Part shown: positions 1-8,299 of the stretch, one piece after another | Layout: every line of letters begins with the position of its first letter | How positions within the stretch are numbered: position 1 is the first letter of the stretch | Source: Paenibacillus xylanilyticus | GTDB lineage: Bacteria; Bacillota; Bacilli; Paenibacillales; Paenibacillaceae | Assembly: GCF_013359935.1 (NCBI RefSeq) | Contig: NZ_JABMCB010000187.1 | Coordinates: 176,587-240,586 of the forward strand | Length of the DNA: 64,000 bases | Direction of reading: 5' to 3' | Made by a program: the position numbers and the translations under genes | Notes under the pieces: generated by a model | Seen by the model: the letters and a program-made list of their open reading frames with translations, nothing else | Told to the model about the DNA's origin: nothing | The model's database searches: none

Positions 1-150
1 AGTGACATCATTGTGCATAAGGTTCGTAAGAAGAAGAAGGGGGAAAATCCCTCCAATACAGATGATGCTGAAGATGAACAGAGCAACAAGGAAGAAACCC
101 CCACTTTCCACATTACGGGGATTCGGCTTCGCAAAAGCAAACTTAAATAA
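1..150 (+). CDS. C-terminal end of an unknown protein (partial)
   Basis: The first reading frame is open from base 1 to a TAA at 148-150 and encodes the last 49 residues of a protein that begins outside the window. The tail is highly charged: a Lys-rich stretch (VRKKKKGE), an acidic middle (DDAEDEQ) and a basic end (RLRKSKLK). No family was recognised. Its stop overlaps the stop of the convergent LysE-type gene by 8 bases, which fits two real genes meeting end to end. Confidence 0.5.
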   Translation, partial: SDIIVHKVRKKKKGENPSNTDDAEDEQSNKEETPTFHITGIRLRKSKLK

Positions 151-769
151 AAAAGAGAAATTGAATGGCTTTAGCTCCAAAGTAGAGTCCAAAACCAACG
201 AGTGAGAGGCCGGATATGATGGAAATGCCTCTTAATACTCCTGAAGTTAGGTACTTGCGGAATAAACTTGCGGCGGCTGCCATGAAGATATCCCAGATCA
301 GGATCCCGAGGATCACCGCTCCACTGTTAATCAGCGTTTGCTCCACGGAAGAATCATTCACCGCCTTGGCCAGAATGGAGCCATAAATGCCAAGCCAAAA
401 CATAATGGATAGGGGATTGAAGAGTGACATCAGAAATCCGTGAATGAACGATTTGGATAACGCTGATTCATCTCCTCTCATATCAGACGAAGTAAGATTT
501 CCTGAATTTTTAATACTCTCCACACCGGTATATACCAAGACAAAGAAGCCAAATAACCACAGGAAAGCCTTTACAAATGGAAGATCCAGCAAGTGAATGA
601 CACCGAAATAAACGAGAAGCATGTAAATAATATCAGCGGCGATCGCGCCCAACCCAACAAACCAGGCAGGCATGAAGCCACCTCGGACACCCTTGTCCAA
701 CTGCGCGGCATTAATCGGCCCGATCGGCGCGGATAAAGAGATTCCAAGAAATATATAACCAATTAACAT
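143..769 (-). CDS. LysE/RhtB-family amino-acid exporter
   Basis: A 208-residue integral membrane protein of the LysE translocator family, which exports amino acids and related small molecules. The N-terminal SLSAPIGPINAAQLDKG stretch matches the family signature (APGP/APIGP followed by a polar helix), and about six hydrophobic segments fill the rest, the usual size and topology. I place the start at the ATG at 769 because an AAAGGAGGAG ribosome site lies just upstream; an in-frame ATG at 793 lies 5' of that site. It diverges from the germination operon. The substrate cannot be read from sequence. Confidence 0.85.
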   Translation of the reverse strand: MLIGYIFLGISLSAPIGPINAAQLDKGVRGGFMPAWFVGLGAIAADIIYMLLVYFGVIHLLDLPFVKAFLWLFGFFVLVYTGVESIKNSGNLTSSDMRGDESALSKSFIHGFLMSLFNPLSIMFWLGIYGSILAKAVNDSSVEQTLINSGAVILGILIWDIFMAAAASLFRKYLTSGVLRGISIISGLSLVGFGLYFGAKAIQFLFFI

Positions 770-831
770 GGAACGCGATTCTCCTCCTTTCATGTACTCT
801 AACAGCTTATTCTATGAATCACATTTATAGG

Positions 832-843
832 ACAAACGTTTGT
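832..843. promoter_or_regulatory. 12-bp perfect palindrome between LysE gene and ger operon
   Basis: ACAAACGTTTGT is a perfect inverted repeat 63 bases upstream of the LysE-type start and just upstream of the ger promoter candidate. It could be an operator for the exporter. No adjacent regulator gene is in view, so the assignment is a guess. Confidence 0.3.
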
Positions 844-849
844 TTATTT

Positions 850-879
850 GCATAATTTTTTCAGGCCAAACCCATATTA
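850..879 (+). promoter_or_regulatory. Candidate sigma-G promoter of the germination operon
   Basis: GCATA (850-854) and CATATTA (873-879) are separated by 18 bases. This matches the forespore sigma-G consensus (gHATR, 17-18, CATWHTA) at every position. The predicted transcript start near 886 leaves a short leader before the AAGGAGGT ribosome site at 891-898. Sigma-G control is the known rule for GerA-family operons. Confidence 0.55.
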
Positions 880-904
880 ATCGGAAAATAAAGGAGGTGG
901 AATC

Positions 905-2518
905 ATGCTCTTCCGTTGGATGAAAAATGTATTTACATCTCAACCCCAGAAGGAGGTAGCAGCTGGGCAAAATCAAGCAAAGCAATCTGAGGAGTTGGAT
1001 CCATCACTACAAAATAAACTGAGCTCTATAAAAAAAGCATTCGAATATAGTCCTGATTTTGTGATTCGTGATTTCCCTGGATCTGCAGCGGAGGGCACCC
1101 CTCTAGCCGTTTGTTACATTGAGGGTTTGACAGATTCCGCCCTGCTAGTTGAACTTATGGAAAATGTCATTCAATTTGTTAACACCTCACCACCATATGA
1201 AGACCAATCAGCAGATGTATTAGTGAGAAAAATTCTACCCTCAGGAAATATCGAAAGTTTGGATTCACCCCAACGGGTCTATCAAGCCATATTAACCGGG
1301 TATGTGGTTATTATTGTGGATGGTGTGCAGGAAGTCTTAGCTGTCTCCATCTCCGGAGGAGAAAGAAGGTCAGTGGAAGAACCCACATCCCAAACGGTGG
1401 TCAGGGGACCAAAAGAAGGATTTACAGAAGAAATAACGACCAACATTACACTTATTCGAAGAAAGGTTCGGACACCTGACCTGAAGTTTCAAATGCACAA
1501 CATCGGAGAGTACACCCAAACGTCAGTTGCAGTGGCTTATATTCAAGGCATCGCCAAACCGGAAGTGGTTGAAGAAATCACAAAAAGACTAGGTACCATC
1601 CGAACAGACAGTATCCTCGAGAGTGGTTACATAGAAGAATTCATCCAGGATGCGCCTATCACTCCTTTTCCGACCATGATCAATACAGAGCGTCCGGATA
1701 CAGTGGCTGGCAGCCTGCTGGATGGACAAGTAGCCATTCTTGTTGATGGAACCCCGTTTGCCCTGATTGCTCCTGTCACTTTTTTTAACTTTTTTCAAAC
1801 TACAGAGGATTACTATCAGCGATATGATATTTCCACGTTTTTGAGAATCATTCGGATGATTTCTTTCGCAGTCTCTTTATTATTGCCTTCCACATTCATC
1901 GCTTTAACTACTTTTCAGCAAGAAATGATACCCACCACTTTATTGGTTACGCTGGCAGCTCAACGGGAAGGTGTCCCTTTTCCGGCATTACTTGAGGCTT
2001 TGCTTATGGAAGTTACCTTTGAGGTTATCCGTGAAGCGGGTGTGCGGATGCCACGAGCGATTGGACCGGCGATATCTATAGTAGGTGCATTGGTTATCGG
2101 CCAAGCAGCAGTAGAAGCAGGGTTGGTCTCGGGAGCGATGGTTATTGTGGTCTCCTTCACAGCGATATCCAACTTTGTTATTCCTTATTTCAGCATGGCA
2201 ACTGCAGTCCGGTTAATGCGTTTTCCATTCATGTTACTTGCAGGTACCCTTGGTTTGTTCGGCATATTGGCAGGCGCTATTCCTCTGCTGGCGCACTTGG
2301 TATCGCTAAGATCATTCGGGATGGATTATTTGTCACCTTACAGTCCATTTTACAAGTCGAACATGAAAGATCTGATCTTAAGGGTACCTTGGTGGGCAAT
2401 GAAGACTAGACCTGATGAGAAAGCGGGGGGCAATAAAACAAGGCAAGCCCCACACCAATTTCCATCAGGCTCAGACAATAATTTAGACAGTATCGGTGAA
2501 TCTGATGCCAGCGAATAA
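905..2518 (+). CDS. Spore germination protein, GerA/GerKA family
   Basis: A 537-residue A subunit of a GerA-type germinant receptor, which sits in the inner spore membrane and acts with the B and C subunits to sense nutrients and trigger germination. The N-terminal half (to about residue 280) is soluble and carries the two-lobed domain typical of GerA. The C-terminal half has about five hydrophobic segments, with the conserved loop REAGVRMP near residue 376. A Pro/Gly-poor polar tail of about 40 residues ends the protein. The start follows AAGGAGGTGG. The next gene's lipoprotein start lies just past its stop. The A-C-B order resembles the gerK operon of Bacillus subtilis. Confidence 0.95.
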   Translation: MLFRWMKNVFTSQPQKEVAAGQNQAKQSEELDPSLQNKLSSIKKAFEYSPDFVIRDFPGSAAEGTPLAVCYIEGLTDSALLVELMENVIQFVNTSPPYEDQSADVLVRKILPSGNIESLDSPQRVYQAILTGYVVIIVDGVQEVLAVSISGGERRSVEEPTSQTVVRGPKEGFTEEITTNITLIRRKVRTPDLKFQMHNIGEYTQTSVAVAYIQGIAKPEVVEEITKRLGTIRTDSILESGYIEEFIQDAPITPFPTMINTERPDTVAGSLLDGQVAILVDGTPFALIAPVTFFNFFQTTEDYYQRYDISTFLRIIRMISFAVSLLLPSTFIALTTFQQEMIPTTLLVTLAAQREGVPFPALLEALLMEVTFEVIREAGVRMPRAIGPAISIVGALVIGQAAVEAGLVSGAMVIVVSFTAISNFVIPYFSMATAVRLMRFPFMLLAGTLGLFGILAGAIPLLAHLVSLRSFGMDYLSPYSPFYKSNMKDLILRVPWWAMKTRPDEKAGGNKTRQAPHQFPSGSDNNLDSIGESDASE

Positions 2519-2531
2519 GGGAGGGGTTGCT

Positions 2532-3746
2532 GTGATTCGTTTATTTCTCTGTGTAATGATACTTTGTTTAGGAGTATTCATTGCCGGGTGTGGTAATCGT
2601 ACCGAATTGAATGATCTGGGCATTACTACCGCCACAGGATTTGACCGTAAGGACGGAAGGTGGGATATTACCTATCAAATCATTGTACCTCCCGCGACCA
2701 GTACAATGGGATCATCTGGTGGATCTCAAGCATCCGTGACCACCTTCTCATCTCAAGGGAAAACAATTCGTGAAGCGGTAGCGAAAAGCAGTGTGGAGAA
2801 CCCCAAAAGATTGTACTTCGCACATACGAACGTCATGTTGATTGGTCAGGAAGCGTCAAAATATGGAATTGCAGAAATTATGGATGACTACTATCGCAAT
2901 GTTAATGCCCGGGAAACGGTAAAGGTGATTATTGCAGATGGAGAGGCAAGAGATTACCTCAAGAAACTGATACCACCAGAAAAGCAGCCTGGTCGCGCAC
3001 TGTCGGAGATCCTGGAACGAAACAATGAGAGGGGATCCTTTTACCCTGTCATGAACCTGCATGAAATTGCTTTGAAAATCACCTCTGATAGTGGGGCTGC
3101 CGGGATTCCTATCGTCACTGTTAATGGTCAGAATCCTGGTAAATTGGAATCCATCGACATTTTCAAGCAGACCACAACACCAAGTAAATTGAGACTCGAT
3201 GGATTAAGTGTGTTCAATAAAGACAAAGAAATCGGAAAATTGAATCAAAGAGAGAGTATGGGCATTTCGTGGCTAACGGATCGAATAAACAAGACTAACT
3301 TGAGCTATGAAGGAGGACATGGTGAGATTAACTCTTTTTTTGTCAGGAAAGCAAAGGTGAAGGTTATGCCTATTAAGTCAGGTTCTCATTACAGCGTTCA
3401 TGTAAGGGCGAAAGTTGAAGCTGAGCTTGACGAGAGCACTTCAAAAAAAAATATCGTAAGTACAGATAACGTCAATGAATTGCAGGATCAAGCTGAACAA
3501 TTGATCAAATCACAGATGCAGTTGGGGTGGAATGCAAGTCAGCGGCTACATGCAGATATGCTGGGGCTCGCCAACAAAATACATCAAAGACATCCAAAAG
3601 ATTGGAAAGCTTTGAAGAATAATTGGCCACAGGTATTGGCACAGATGGATATTGACATTAACGTGGACGTTAGCCTCAAACGCGTAGGCTTGCTGCAGGA
3701 TTCATTTAGCCGATTGCTTCAGAAGGAAAGCGAAGGGGAACACTAA
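2532..3746 (+). CDS. Spore germination lipoprotein, GerC/GerKC family
   Basis: A 404-residue C subunit of the germinant receptor, a lipoprotein on the outer face of the inner spore membrane. The N-terminus has a hydrophobic stretch ending in the lipobox FIAGC, with the acylated Cys at residue 20. The sequence after it, GNRTELNDLGI, with FDR soon after, is typical of the family. I choose the GTG at 2532 because AAGGGAGGGG precedes it at correct spacing; the in-frame ATGs upstream (2496, 2505) lie inside the previous gene and would bury the signal peptide. Confidence 0.93.
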   Translation: MIRLFLCVMILCLGVFIAGCGNRTELNDLGITTATGFDRKDGRWDITYQIIVPPATSTMGSSGGSQASVTTFSSQGKTIREAVAKSSVENPKRLYFAHTNVMLIGQEASKYGIAEIMDDYYRNVNARETVKVIIADGEARDYLKKLIPPEKQPGRALSEILERNNERGSFYPVMNLHEIALKITSDSGAAGIPIVTVNGQNPGKLESIDIFKQTTTPSKLRLDGLSVFNKDKEIGKLNQRESMGISWLTDRINKTNLSYEGGHGEINSFFVRKAKVKVMPIKSGSHYSVHVRAKVEAELDESTSKKNIVSTDNVNELQDQAEQLIKSQMQLGWNASQRLHADMLGLANKIHQRHPKDWKALKNNWPQVLAQMDIDINVDVSLKRVGLLQDSFSRLLQKESEGEH

Positions 3747-3766
3747 CACCAAGGAGATGGTTAAAT

Positions 3767-4876
3767 ATGAATTCAGCCGGGACTCTTCGTGTATCCGAAT
3801 TGGCTGTTTGTCTTTCCCTGTTTGAAGTTGGCAGCACAACCTTGTTTCTAATGGGCGGGGAGGCCAAACAGGATGCATGGTTAGCCATGCTGGCAGGAGC
3901 TTTTACGGGACTATTGTTGTTATGTATTCATCTGGGGATTCATCATCAGGAACCTGACTTGGATCTGTTCCAGTTGCTTCGGAACCATATGGGAAAGATA
4001 CTGGGTACAATATTAAGTCTATTGTTTATTAGTTATTTCGCGTATGAAGCTTCCCGAAATTTGCGGGATCTAGCTGAAGTCACCGATTTGACATTATTGA
4101 ATAGAACACCATTGTGGTTGGTTAGTTTAATTACAATTGTTGTCGTCTCCAACACCGTTCGATATGGATATCGGGTGTTGTTTCTCATGTGCATGATGCT
4201 GTTTCCTGTTATGGTTCTGGGCTATACGCTAATTAGCGTATTGATTCCTTCCACGGGCCTTCTCCACACGGATTTAAGTCTGCCTGTTATGGAAAATGGG
4301 TGGGGTCCCATTTTTAGAGCAGCTTTCCCGGAAATGATTTCCTTTCCATTTGGGCAGGCCGTCTTGTTTTTGGTCTTTTATCCCTATGCACGTAATGGGA
4401 GGAATCTGAATAAAGTGGTAATCGCTGCTTATATCATAACCGCTCTCTCTTTAACCTTTATTAATCAACTCATCATTTTCGTCATGGGTCCCCAGATCGC
4501 GATGTTCAGTACACTCCCGCTTTTGCAGACGGTTCAATTGATTGAGATGACAGAGGTATTTGAGCGAATGGATGCCTTATTCACTTTGCTTTTGTTTTTG
4601 GGGCTAGGTATTAAATTGGCTGCATTCTTCCATGGTGCAGTGATTGGACTTGAAAGAATAACACAGAGAAGCTACAAGAAGTGGGTGTTACCAATGGGGA
4701 TTGTTTTATATGGAGTTTCATTCCTATCACCGACTTTTACTGAACATATTGAAGTTGGTCGGGGGTTCACGTTGATTTATATTTCTCCTGTATTTCAAAT
4801 TTTCCTTCCTGTTTTGTTATTCCTCGTTATTCTTTTGAAAAAAAGAATGAAAAACAAAAAAACTAAAAATAATTAA
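3767..4876 (+). CDS. Spore germination permease-like protein, GerB/GerKB family
   Basis: A 369-residue B subunit of the germinant receptor, an APC-superfamily membrane protein with about ten hydrophobic helices that in studied receptors binds the germinant. The early motif RVSELAVCLSLFEVGSTTLFLMG, the ARNLRD-like segment after helix 3 and a lysine-rich tail fit the family. Its length is normal. An AAGGAG site precedes the start. It closes the operon and is followed by a strong terminator at 4927-4960. The germinant cannot be inferred. Confidence 0.93.
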   Translation: MNSAGTLRVSELAVCLSLFEVGSTTLFLMGGEAKQDAWLAMLAGAFTGLLLLCIHLGIHHQEPDLDLFQLLRNHMGKILGTILSLLFISYFAYEASRNLRDLAEVTDLTLLNRTPLWLVSLITIVVVSNTVRYGYRVLFLMCMMLFPVMVLGYTLISVLIPSTGLLHTDLSLPVMENGWGPIFRAAFPEMISFPFGQAVLFLVFYPYARNGRNLNKVVIAAYIITALSLTFINQLIIFVMGPQIAMFSTLPLLQTVQLIEMTEVFERMDALFTLLLFLGLGIKLAAFFHGAVIGLERITQRSYKKWVLPMGIVLYGVSFLSPTFTEHIEVGRGFTLIYISPVFQIFLPVLLFLVILLKKRMKNKKTKNN

Positions 4877-4926
4877 CATTATCGAAATGTACATAGAGAC
4901 TTCATTTGATGTATATAGACTAGAAC

Positions 4927-4960
4927 AAAAAACGACTCCGTATGACACGGAGTCGTTTTT
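4927..4960. terminator. Rho-independent terminator, probably bidirectional
   Basis: The arms AAAAACGACTCCG and CGGAGTCGTTTTT form a perfect 13-bp stem with a 7-base loop, with A and T runs at the two ends. It lies between the convergent ger operon and the CotF gene and can serve both. Confidence 0.85.
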
Positions 4961-4971
4961 CTGTTAACCAT

Positions 4972-5283
4972 TTAATTTGATTCCACCAGTTTTAAAGCCA
5001 TATCGGATTTTTCCAAATCATGCTCAACTTGTTCTTCAATATTGTAAGGATGATACATTTCGTTTTTGATCATGTAATCTGCAATCTTTTGATGAGTTTC
5101 GATCGCAGTATCCAATTGGGCTTTCAATACTTTCCGCACTCTTGGAGTCGCCGTTTCGGTAAGAGCGATTGCATAGGTGCGTACGGCCGACTTGGCAGAC
5201 AGAAGCAAATCGGTAGCGATGGCCAAATCATCCATCGGAGCTATGGCCTTCACGAGCATTTCTTTCGTTTTGGTTGTAGTCAT
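4972..5283 (-). CDS. Spore coat protein, CotF domain (C-terminal half)
   Basis: A 103-residue helical protein matching the coat F (CotF) domain, found in spore coat proteins. The core SAVRTYAIALTETATPRVRK, followed by a helix ending near MYHPYN, is diagnostic. The start follows AAGGAGGT. It begins 13 bases after the stop of the small upstream gene, so the two are very likely cotranscribed. Its sequence corresponds to the second half of the 165-residue protein at 25378-25875, whose first half corresponds to that small upstream gene. The pair together equals one full-length family member. Confidence 0.85.
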   Translation of the reverse strand: MTTTKTKEMLVKAIAPMDDLAIATDLLLSAKSAVRTYAIALTETATPRVRKVLKAQLDTAIETHQKIADYMIKNEMYHPYNIEEQVEHDLEKSDMALKLVESN

Positions 5284-5296
5284 CAGAATTACCTCC

Positions 5297-5488
5297 TTAT
5301 TTTAAAAGGGATTTCAATTCTTCAATTGCTTTGGAAGAGTTGTCCAAATCGTCTTCAATCAAGGACTTCAGTTTTTCGTCTTTGACAAGTTCCAGCATCG
5401 TTACGGCTTTGGTGGCACATGAAGTTTTGAGGGTAAGCAGTTCATGGATTTCAAGTTTCTCATGTAAAGCAAGTTCCTTTGTTGCCAT
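5297..5488 (-). CDS. Small spore-coat-like protein (N-terminal half of CotF-type protein)
   Basis: A 63-residue helical protein starting MATKELALHEKLEIHELLTLK. I choose the ATG at 5488, preceded by GGAGGTG; the frame is open further upstream without a ribosome site. The residues line up with the first half of the fused protein at 25378-25875: LALHEKLEIHEL against [12 protein letters not shown], then a Lys/Asp-rich helix and a final [14 protein letters not shown]. With the gene downstream it forms a two-gene version of that protein. It is probably a coat or coat-assembly component. It would be dismissed as a hypothetical without the paralogue. Confidence 0.75.
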   Translation of the reverse strand: MATKELALHEKLEIHELLTLKTSCATKAVTMLELVKDEKLKSLIEDDLDNSSKAIEELKSLLK

Positions 5489-5594
5489 CTTGAAGCACCT
5501 CCAGATATTCGTCTGTAAATTAGTACCTACATAGAAAGGAAGAAACAAAAAAAATGTTTGGTGGATGAAAAATCAGCAGTTTGCTGGATAAACA

Positions 5595-6434
5595 CTATTT
5601 ATCACTTGCTTTACCATCCAGGTCATGGTGAAGTTCTGTGGCCGGGATAACAGGCGCGTAAATCTGTCCTTTTGGAACAGGATTGGATACATATACATAG
5701 TCTCCAGTTCCATCAGGGGCGCTTCCTGTAGCCCATAAACCTTCACTGGACTCCGTCCCCTCGGACAGATTCCAGAACTCGTAGGCCTCTGGCTGAGATT
5801 CCATCTCTGCCTCAGGAGGGAAGGAAGCTGGAACGACAACTCCGTTCTTCTCTTCCAGTTCCTGAATAGCCGCCATCCATTGATATTGATGGTAACGGTC
5901 GCGTGCCAACATTTTCCGGAAAGTTGCGCGTACACCTTCATCTGTCGTCATATGGTAAAGTCTTGCCACTTGTAGACGGCCTTGACTTTCGGCATGCAGA
6001 TTAGAGCGCATGTCCGCAAGAAGGTTGCCGCTTGCCACAATATAGGAACCATTCCAAGGCACGCCGTTAGAGTTGCTAGGCAAACCGCCCAAACCGCTTA
6101 CTAGCAGGTGTTGGGGATTTATGCCTCCCATAATGGCAGCAGTAACAGGATCTTCAGCCGCTTTTTGCTGCTCAGCTGGTGTAGCACCATCCAGTAACTG
6201 GCTAATCAGTGCACAGAGCATTTCGACGTGGCCAATTTCCTCGGTGCCAATATCCATGAGCATATCTTTATATTTTTCTTCGCCCCGACAATTAAATCCT
6301 TGAAAAAGGTACTGCATCATAACGGTCATTTCCCCGAACTGTCCACCCAATACTTCTTGAACTTGACGAGCAAACATGGGATCCGGGCGATCTACTTTTA
6401 CCTCGAATTGTAACTCTTTCTGATGTCGAAACAT
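5595..6434 (-). CDS. Manganese catalase family protein (spore type)
   Basis: A 279-residue ferritin-like di-manganese catalase family protein; characterised members turn hydrogen peroxide into water and oxygen, and Bacillus homologues (CotJC, YdbD, YjqC) are associated with spores. The metal ligands appear at the expected positions: Glu35 (GGQFGE), Glu66 and His69 (GTEEIGHVEM), Glu149 (HAESQGRLQ) and His182 (RDRYHQYQW). The spacing is nearly identical to the Lactobacillus enzyme, so activity is plausible. A GGAGGG site precedes the ATG. It is a close paralogue of the enzyme at 24420-25283 and lies in spore island A. Confidence 0.9.
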   Translation of the reverse strand: MFRHQKELQFEVKVDRPDPMFARQVQEVLGGQFGEMTVMMQYLFQGFNCRGEEKYKDMLMDIGTEEIGHVEMLCALISQLLDGATPAEQQKAAEDPVTAAIMGGINPQHLLVSGLGGLPSNSNGVPWNGSYIVASGNLLADMRSNLHAESQGRLQVARLYHMTTDEGVRATFRKMLARDRYHQYQWMAAIQELEEKNGVVVPASFPPEAEMESQPEAYEFWNLSEGTESSEGLWATGSAPDGTGDYVYVSNPVPKGQIYAPVIPATELHHDLDGKASDK

Positions 6435-6515
6435 ATGAATCCCTCCATTTATTTGTGTGGTAGATTAATTCTAAATGTATATAACCTGCTCCTAAAATTC
6501 TAAACAGAGTGCATA

Positions 6516-6563
6516 GCAAAAAAAGACAAAGAATGGAGAGAGAAGCATCTCCTTCTTTGTCTT
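6516..6563 (-). terminator. Terminator of the DUF3231 gene
   Basis: The arms AAGACAAAGAA (6523-6533) and TTCTTTGTCTT (6553-6563) pair perfectly, with a partly paired inner loop. On the minus strand a run of T follows (A run at 6519-6524 on the plus strand), so it ends the gene that stops at 6608. Confidence 0.75.
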
Positions 6564-6607
6564 GTCTTGGGATGATGAAGTCTAATGTCAGCAAAACACA
6601 AAGGTAC

Positions 6608-7126
6608 TTAGGCCTTGTCAGAATCCGGTCTTTTGATTTGAAGAGGTGGAGGGATGAGCCATCCTTTTTCTTTGTTCATTTGCAAAATTCTAAGGCCCAG
6701 TGCCGTCTTGGTGACGTGATATTTCGCGAATAATGCACCGATATCTTCTCGAATGGATTGTCCCATGGCTTGGCTTGCTGCAACCAGACCCAATGCAGTA
6801 TCAGCTGCTGCTTTAGCCGCAATTTCAGGATCCGTGAATCTCGCACCGGCCGGGATATCTTCCAATTTTACAGGAGGTCTTTCCGGCAATGTTGGCGCGG
6901 GTGCAATTCCGTTTTCGGTTAACAGGGTATCGCATTCTTTAATTTCCAGTTTGGCCTGATCCAACAGGGCATCCAATACTTTCTTCAAATCTTTGTCACC
7001 TGCATGATTCAAGTACGCTTGATAACAGGAAACGGCTCCTTTGGCTACCATGGAACATTGCCATACACTGAAGATTTCACCGTAATGCATCGGTTCAGTT
7101 TTGGGATTACCACTTAGAATACCCAT
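6608..7126 (-). CDS. DUF3231 family protein
   Basis: A 172-residue helical protein of the DUF3231 family, common in spore-forming Bacillales and of unknown function. It starts MGILSGNPKTEPMHYGEIFSVW, the usual opening of this family; the middle is Ala-rich with two long helices, again ferritin-like in pattern. A GGAGGGG site precedes the ATG. It stands between two manganese catalase genes and next to CotF genes, so a spore role is likely by context. It covers only a single copy of the domain, while many family members carry two. Confidence 0.8.
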   Translation of the reverse strand: MGILSGNPKTEPMHYGEIFSVWQCSMVAKGAVSCYQAYLNHAGDKDLKKVLDALLDQAKLEIKECDTLLTENGIAPAPTLPERPPVKLEDIPAGARFTDPEIAAKAAADTALGLVAASQAMGQSIREDIGALFAKYHVTKTALGLRILQMNKEKGWLIPPPLQIKRPDSDKA

Positions 7127-7199
7127 TTGAATTCCCCTCCAAATTTGATGTCGTTTTACCGAATTATGTTTTACCTAATGGCATAATTATATTCTCACC

Positions 7200-7220
7200 G
7201 ATAACCAAACATTGGTTATC
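7200..7220. promoter_or_regulatory. Perfect 9-bp inverted repeat in a divergent promoter region
   Basis: GATAACCAA and TTGGTTATC are separated by three bases, in the 161-base gap between the DUF3231 gene (minus) and the second manganese catalase (plus). There is no T run and the symmetry is exact, so a dimeric regulator site is more likely than a terminator. The regulator is unknown. Confidence 0.45.
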
Positions 7221-7287
7221 AAGCATTTACATAAATCCAGGAAGAAAGCAGACACTAGGGTTATAATTTCTTGAATGGAGGACAACC

Positions 7288-8142
7288 ATGTTTTTTTATC
7301 GCGAGGACCTGATTAACATGATCGTCCCGGATAAGCCTGATCCGGCTGCAGCAAAAGTGTTGCAGGAAACCCTTGGGGGCCAATTCGGCGAAATGCGGAC
7401 CATGATGCAGTTTTTCTTCCAGAGCAGTAATTTCCGTGGAAAAGCGACACAGTATAGAGACCTTCTTCGTGGTGTATTTCTGGAAGAATTAAGCCACATT
7501 GAATTGGTACAGCAAACGATAAATCAATTGTTGACCGGAGCAGGTGCGGAGGGAGCAGGGGATGCCGGCATTGACGGCGCACCGCTGGACGAAGCTATTA
7601 AACACGCCAATCCGCATCATTACATTATGGGGGCTCAAAGCTCACTGCCTGTAGATGCTGCCGGCAATCCATGGCTTGGCAATTATGTGTATGATCATGG
7701 CAACCTGGTTAGTAATTTGCTTGATAATGTTGTACTTGAATCAACCGGTGTCTTACAGAAGTCTCGAATTTATGAAATGAGCACGAATAAAGCGTTTCGC
7801 GAAACCCTGGGTTTCCTGATTGTCCGTGATAATGCACATCAAAATGCATTTGCAAAAGCATTGGAGACACTTGGGGTTAATTGGGGTAAAATATTCCCTA
7901 TTCCGAATTACGATATCAATAAATATCCGGAATGTCAGAAATATATTGACCTGGGCTTCCACAATGCTCAATTCAATTTCCGTTTGGATAATACGCGGAT
8001 TGCTGAAATCTATAGTGGTCAATCGCCTAGTCGCAATGGTGGCGAACTCAAAGTTACGGACCCTCCACAAGGGCATCCTCTTCCGTTCATGCCTGAACTT
8101 CCGAATGAACACAGCCCAGGGTTATATGACTTAAATGCATAA
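7288..8142 (+). CDS. Manganese catalase family protein (divergent paralogue)
   Basis: A 284-residue member of the manganese catalase family. All five metal ligands can be traced: Glu35 (GGQFGE), Glu67 and His70 (LEELSHIEL), Glu151 (VVLESTG) and His184 (DNAHQNAF). It differs from the other two copies by an inserted Gly/Ala-rich loop at residues 85-99 and by SSNFRG in place of the GFNCRG region, so it is the more distant relative, closer to the YjqC type. The C-terminus is Pro-rich, as in spore homologues. A GGAGG site precedes the ATG. It has its own terminator at 8179-8205. Confidence 0.88.
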   Translation: MFFYREDLINMIVPDKPDPAAAKVLQETLGGQFGEMRTMMQFFFQSSNFRGKATQYRDLLRGVFLEELSHIELVQQTINQLLTGAGAEGAGDAGIDGAPLDEAIKHANPHHYIMGAQSSLPVDAAGNPWLGNYVYDHGNLVSNLLDNVVLESTGVLQKSRIYEMSTNKAFRETLGFLIVRDNAHQNAFAKALETLGVNWGKIFPIPNYDINKYPECQKYIDLGFHNAQFNFRLDNTRIAEIYSGQSPSRNGGELKVTDPPQGHPLPFMPELPNEHSPGLYDLNA

Positions 8143-8178
8143 TCCATCTTCTGTAATAGTGAATATGGATTAACAAAA

Positions 8179-8205
8179 GAAACTGGACATTCCGGTTTCT
8201 TTTTT
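8179..8205 (+). terminator. Terminator of the manganese catalase gene
   Basis: The stem GAAACTGG / CCGGTTTC (one G-T pair) with a 5-base loop is followed by a run of T. Confidence 0.75.
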
Positions 8206-8249
8206 ATATCTTGGTACGTCGTTTGATGATTGTTTGATTATAGAAATAC

Positions 8250-8275
8250 AAAAGGAGCACTCCTGCGAGGGCTCC
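8250..8275 (-). terminator. Terminator of the Gln-rich protein gene
   Basis: On the minus strand, GGAGC and GCTCC enclose a short loop and are followed by TTTTGT. It lies 25 bases past the stop at 8300. Confidence 0.5.
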
Positions 8276-8299
8276 ATTGTATTTCCGTACTGAATTGCT

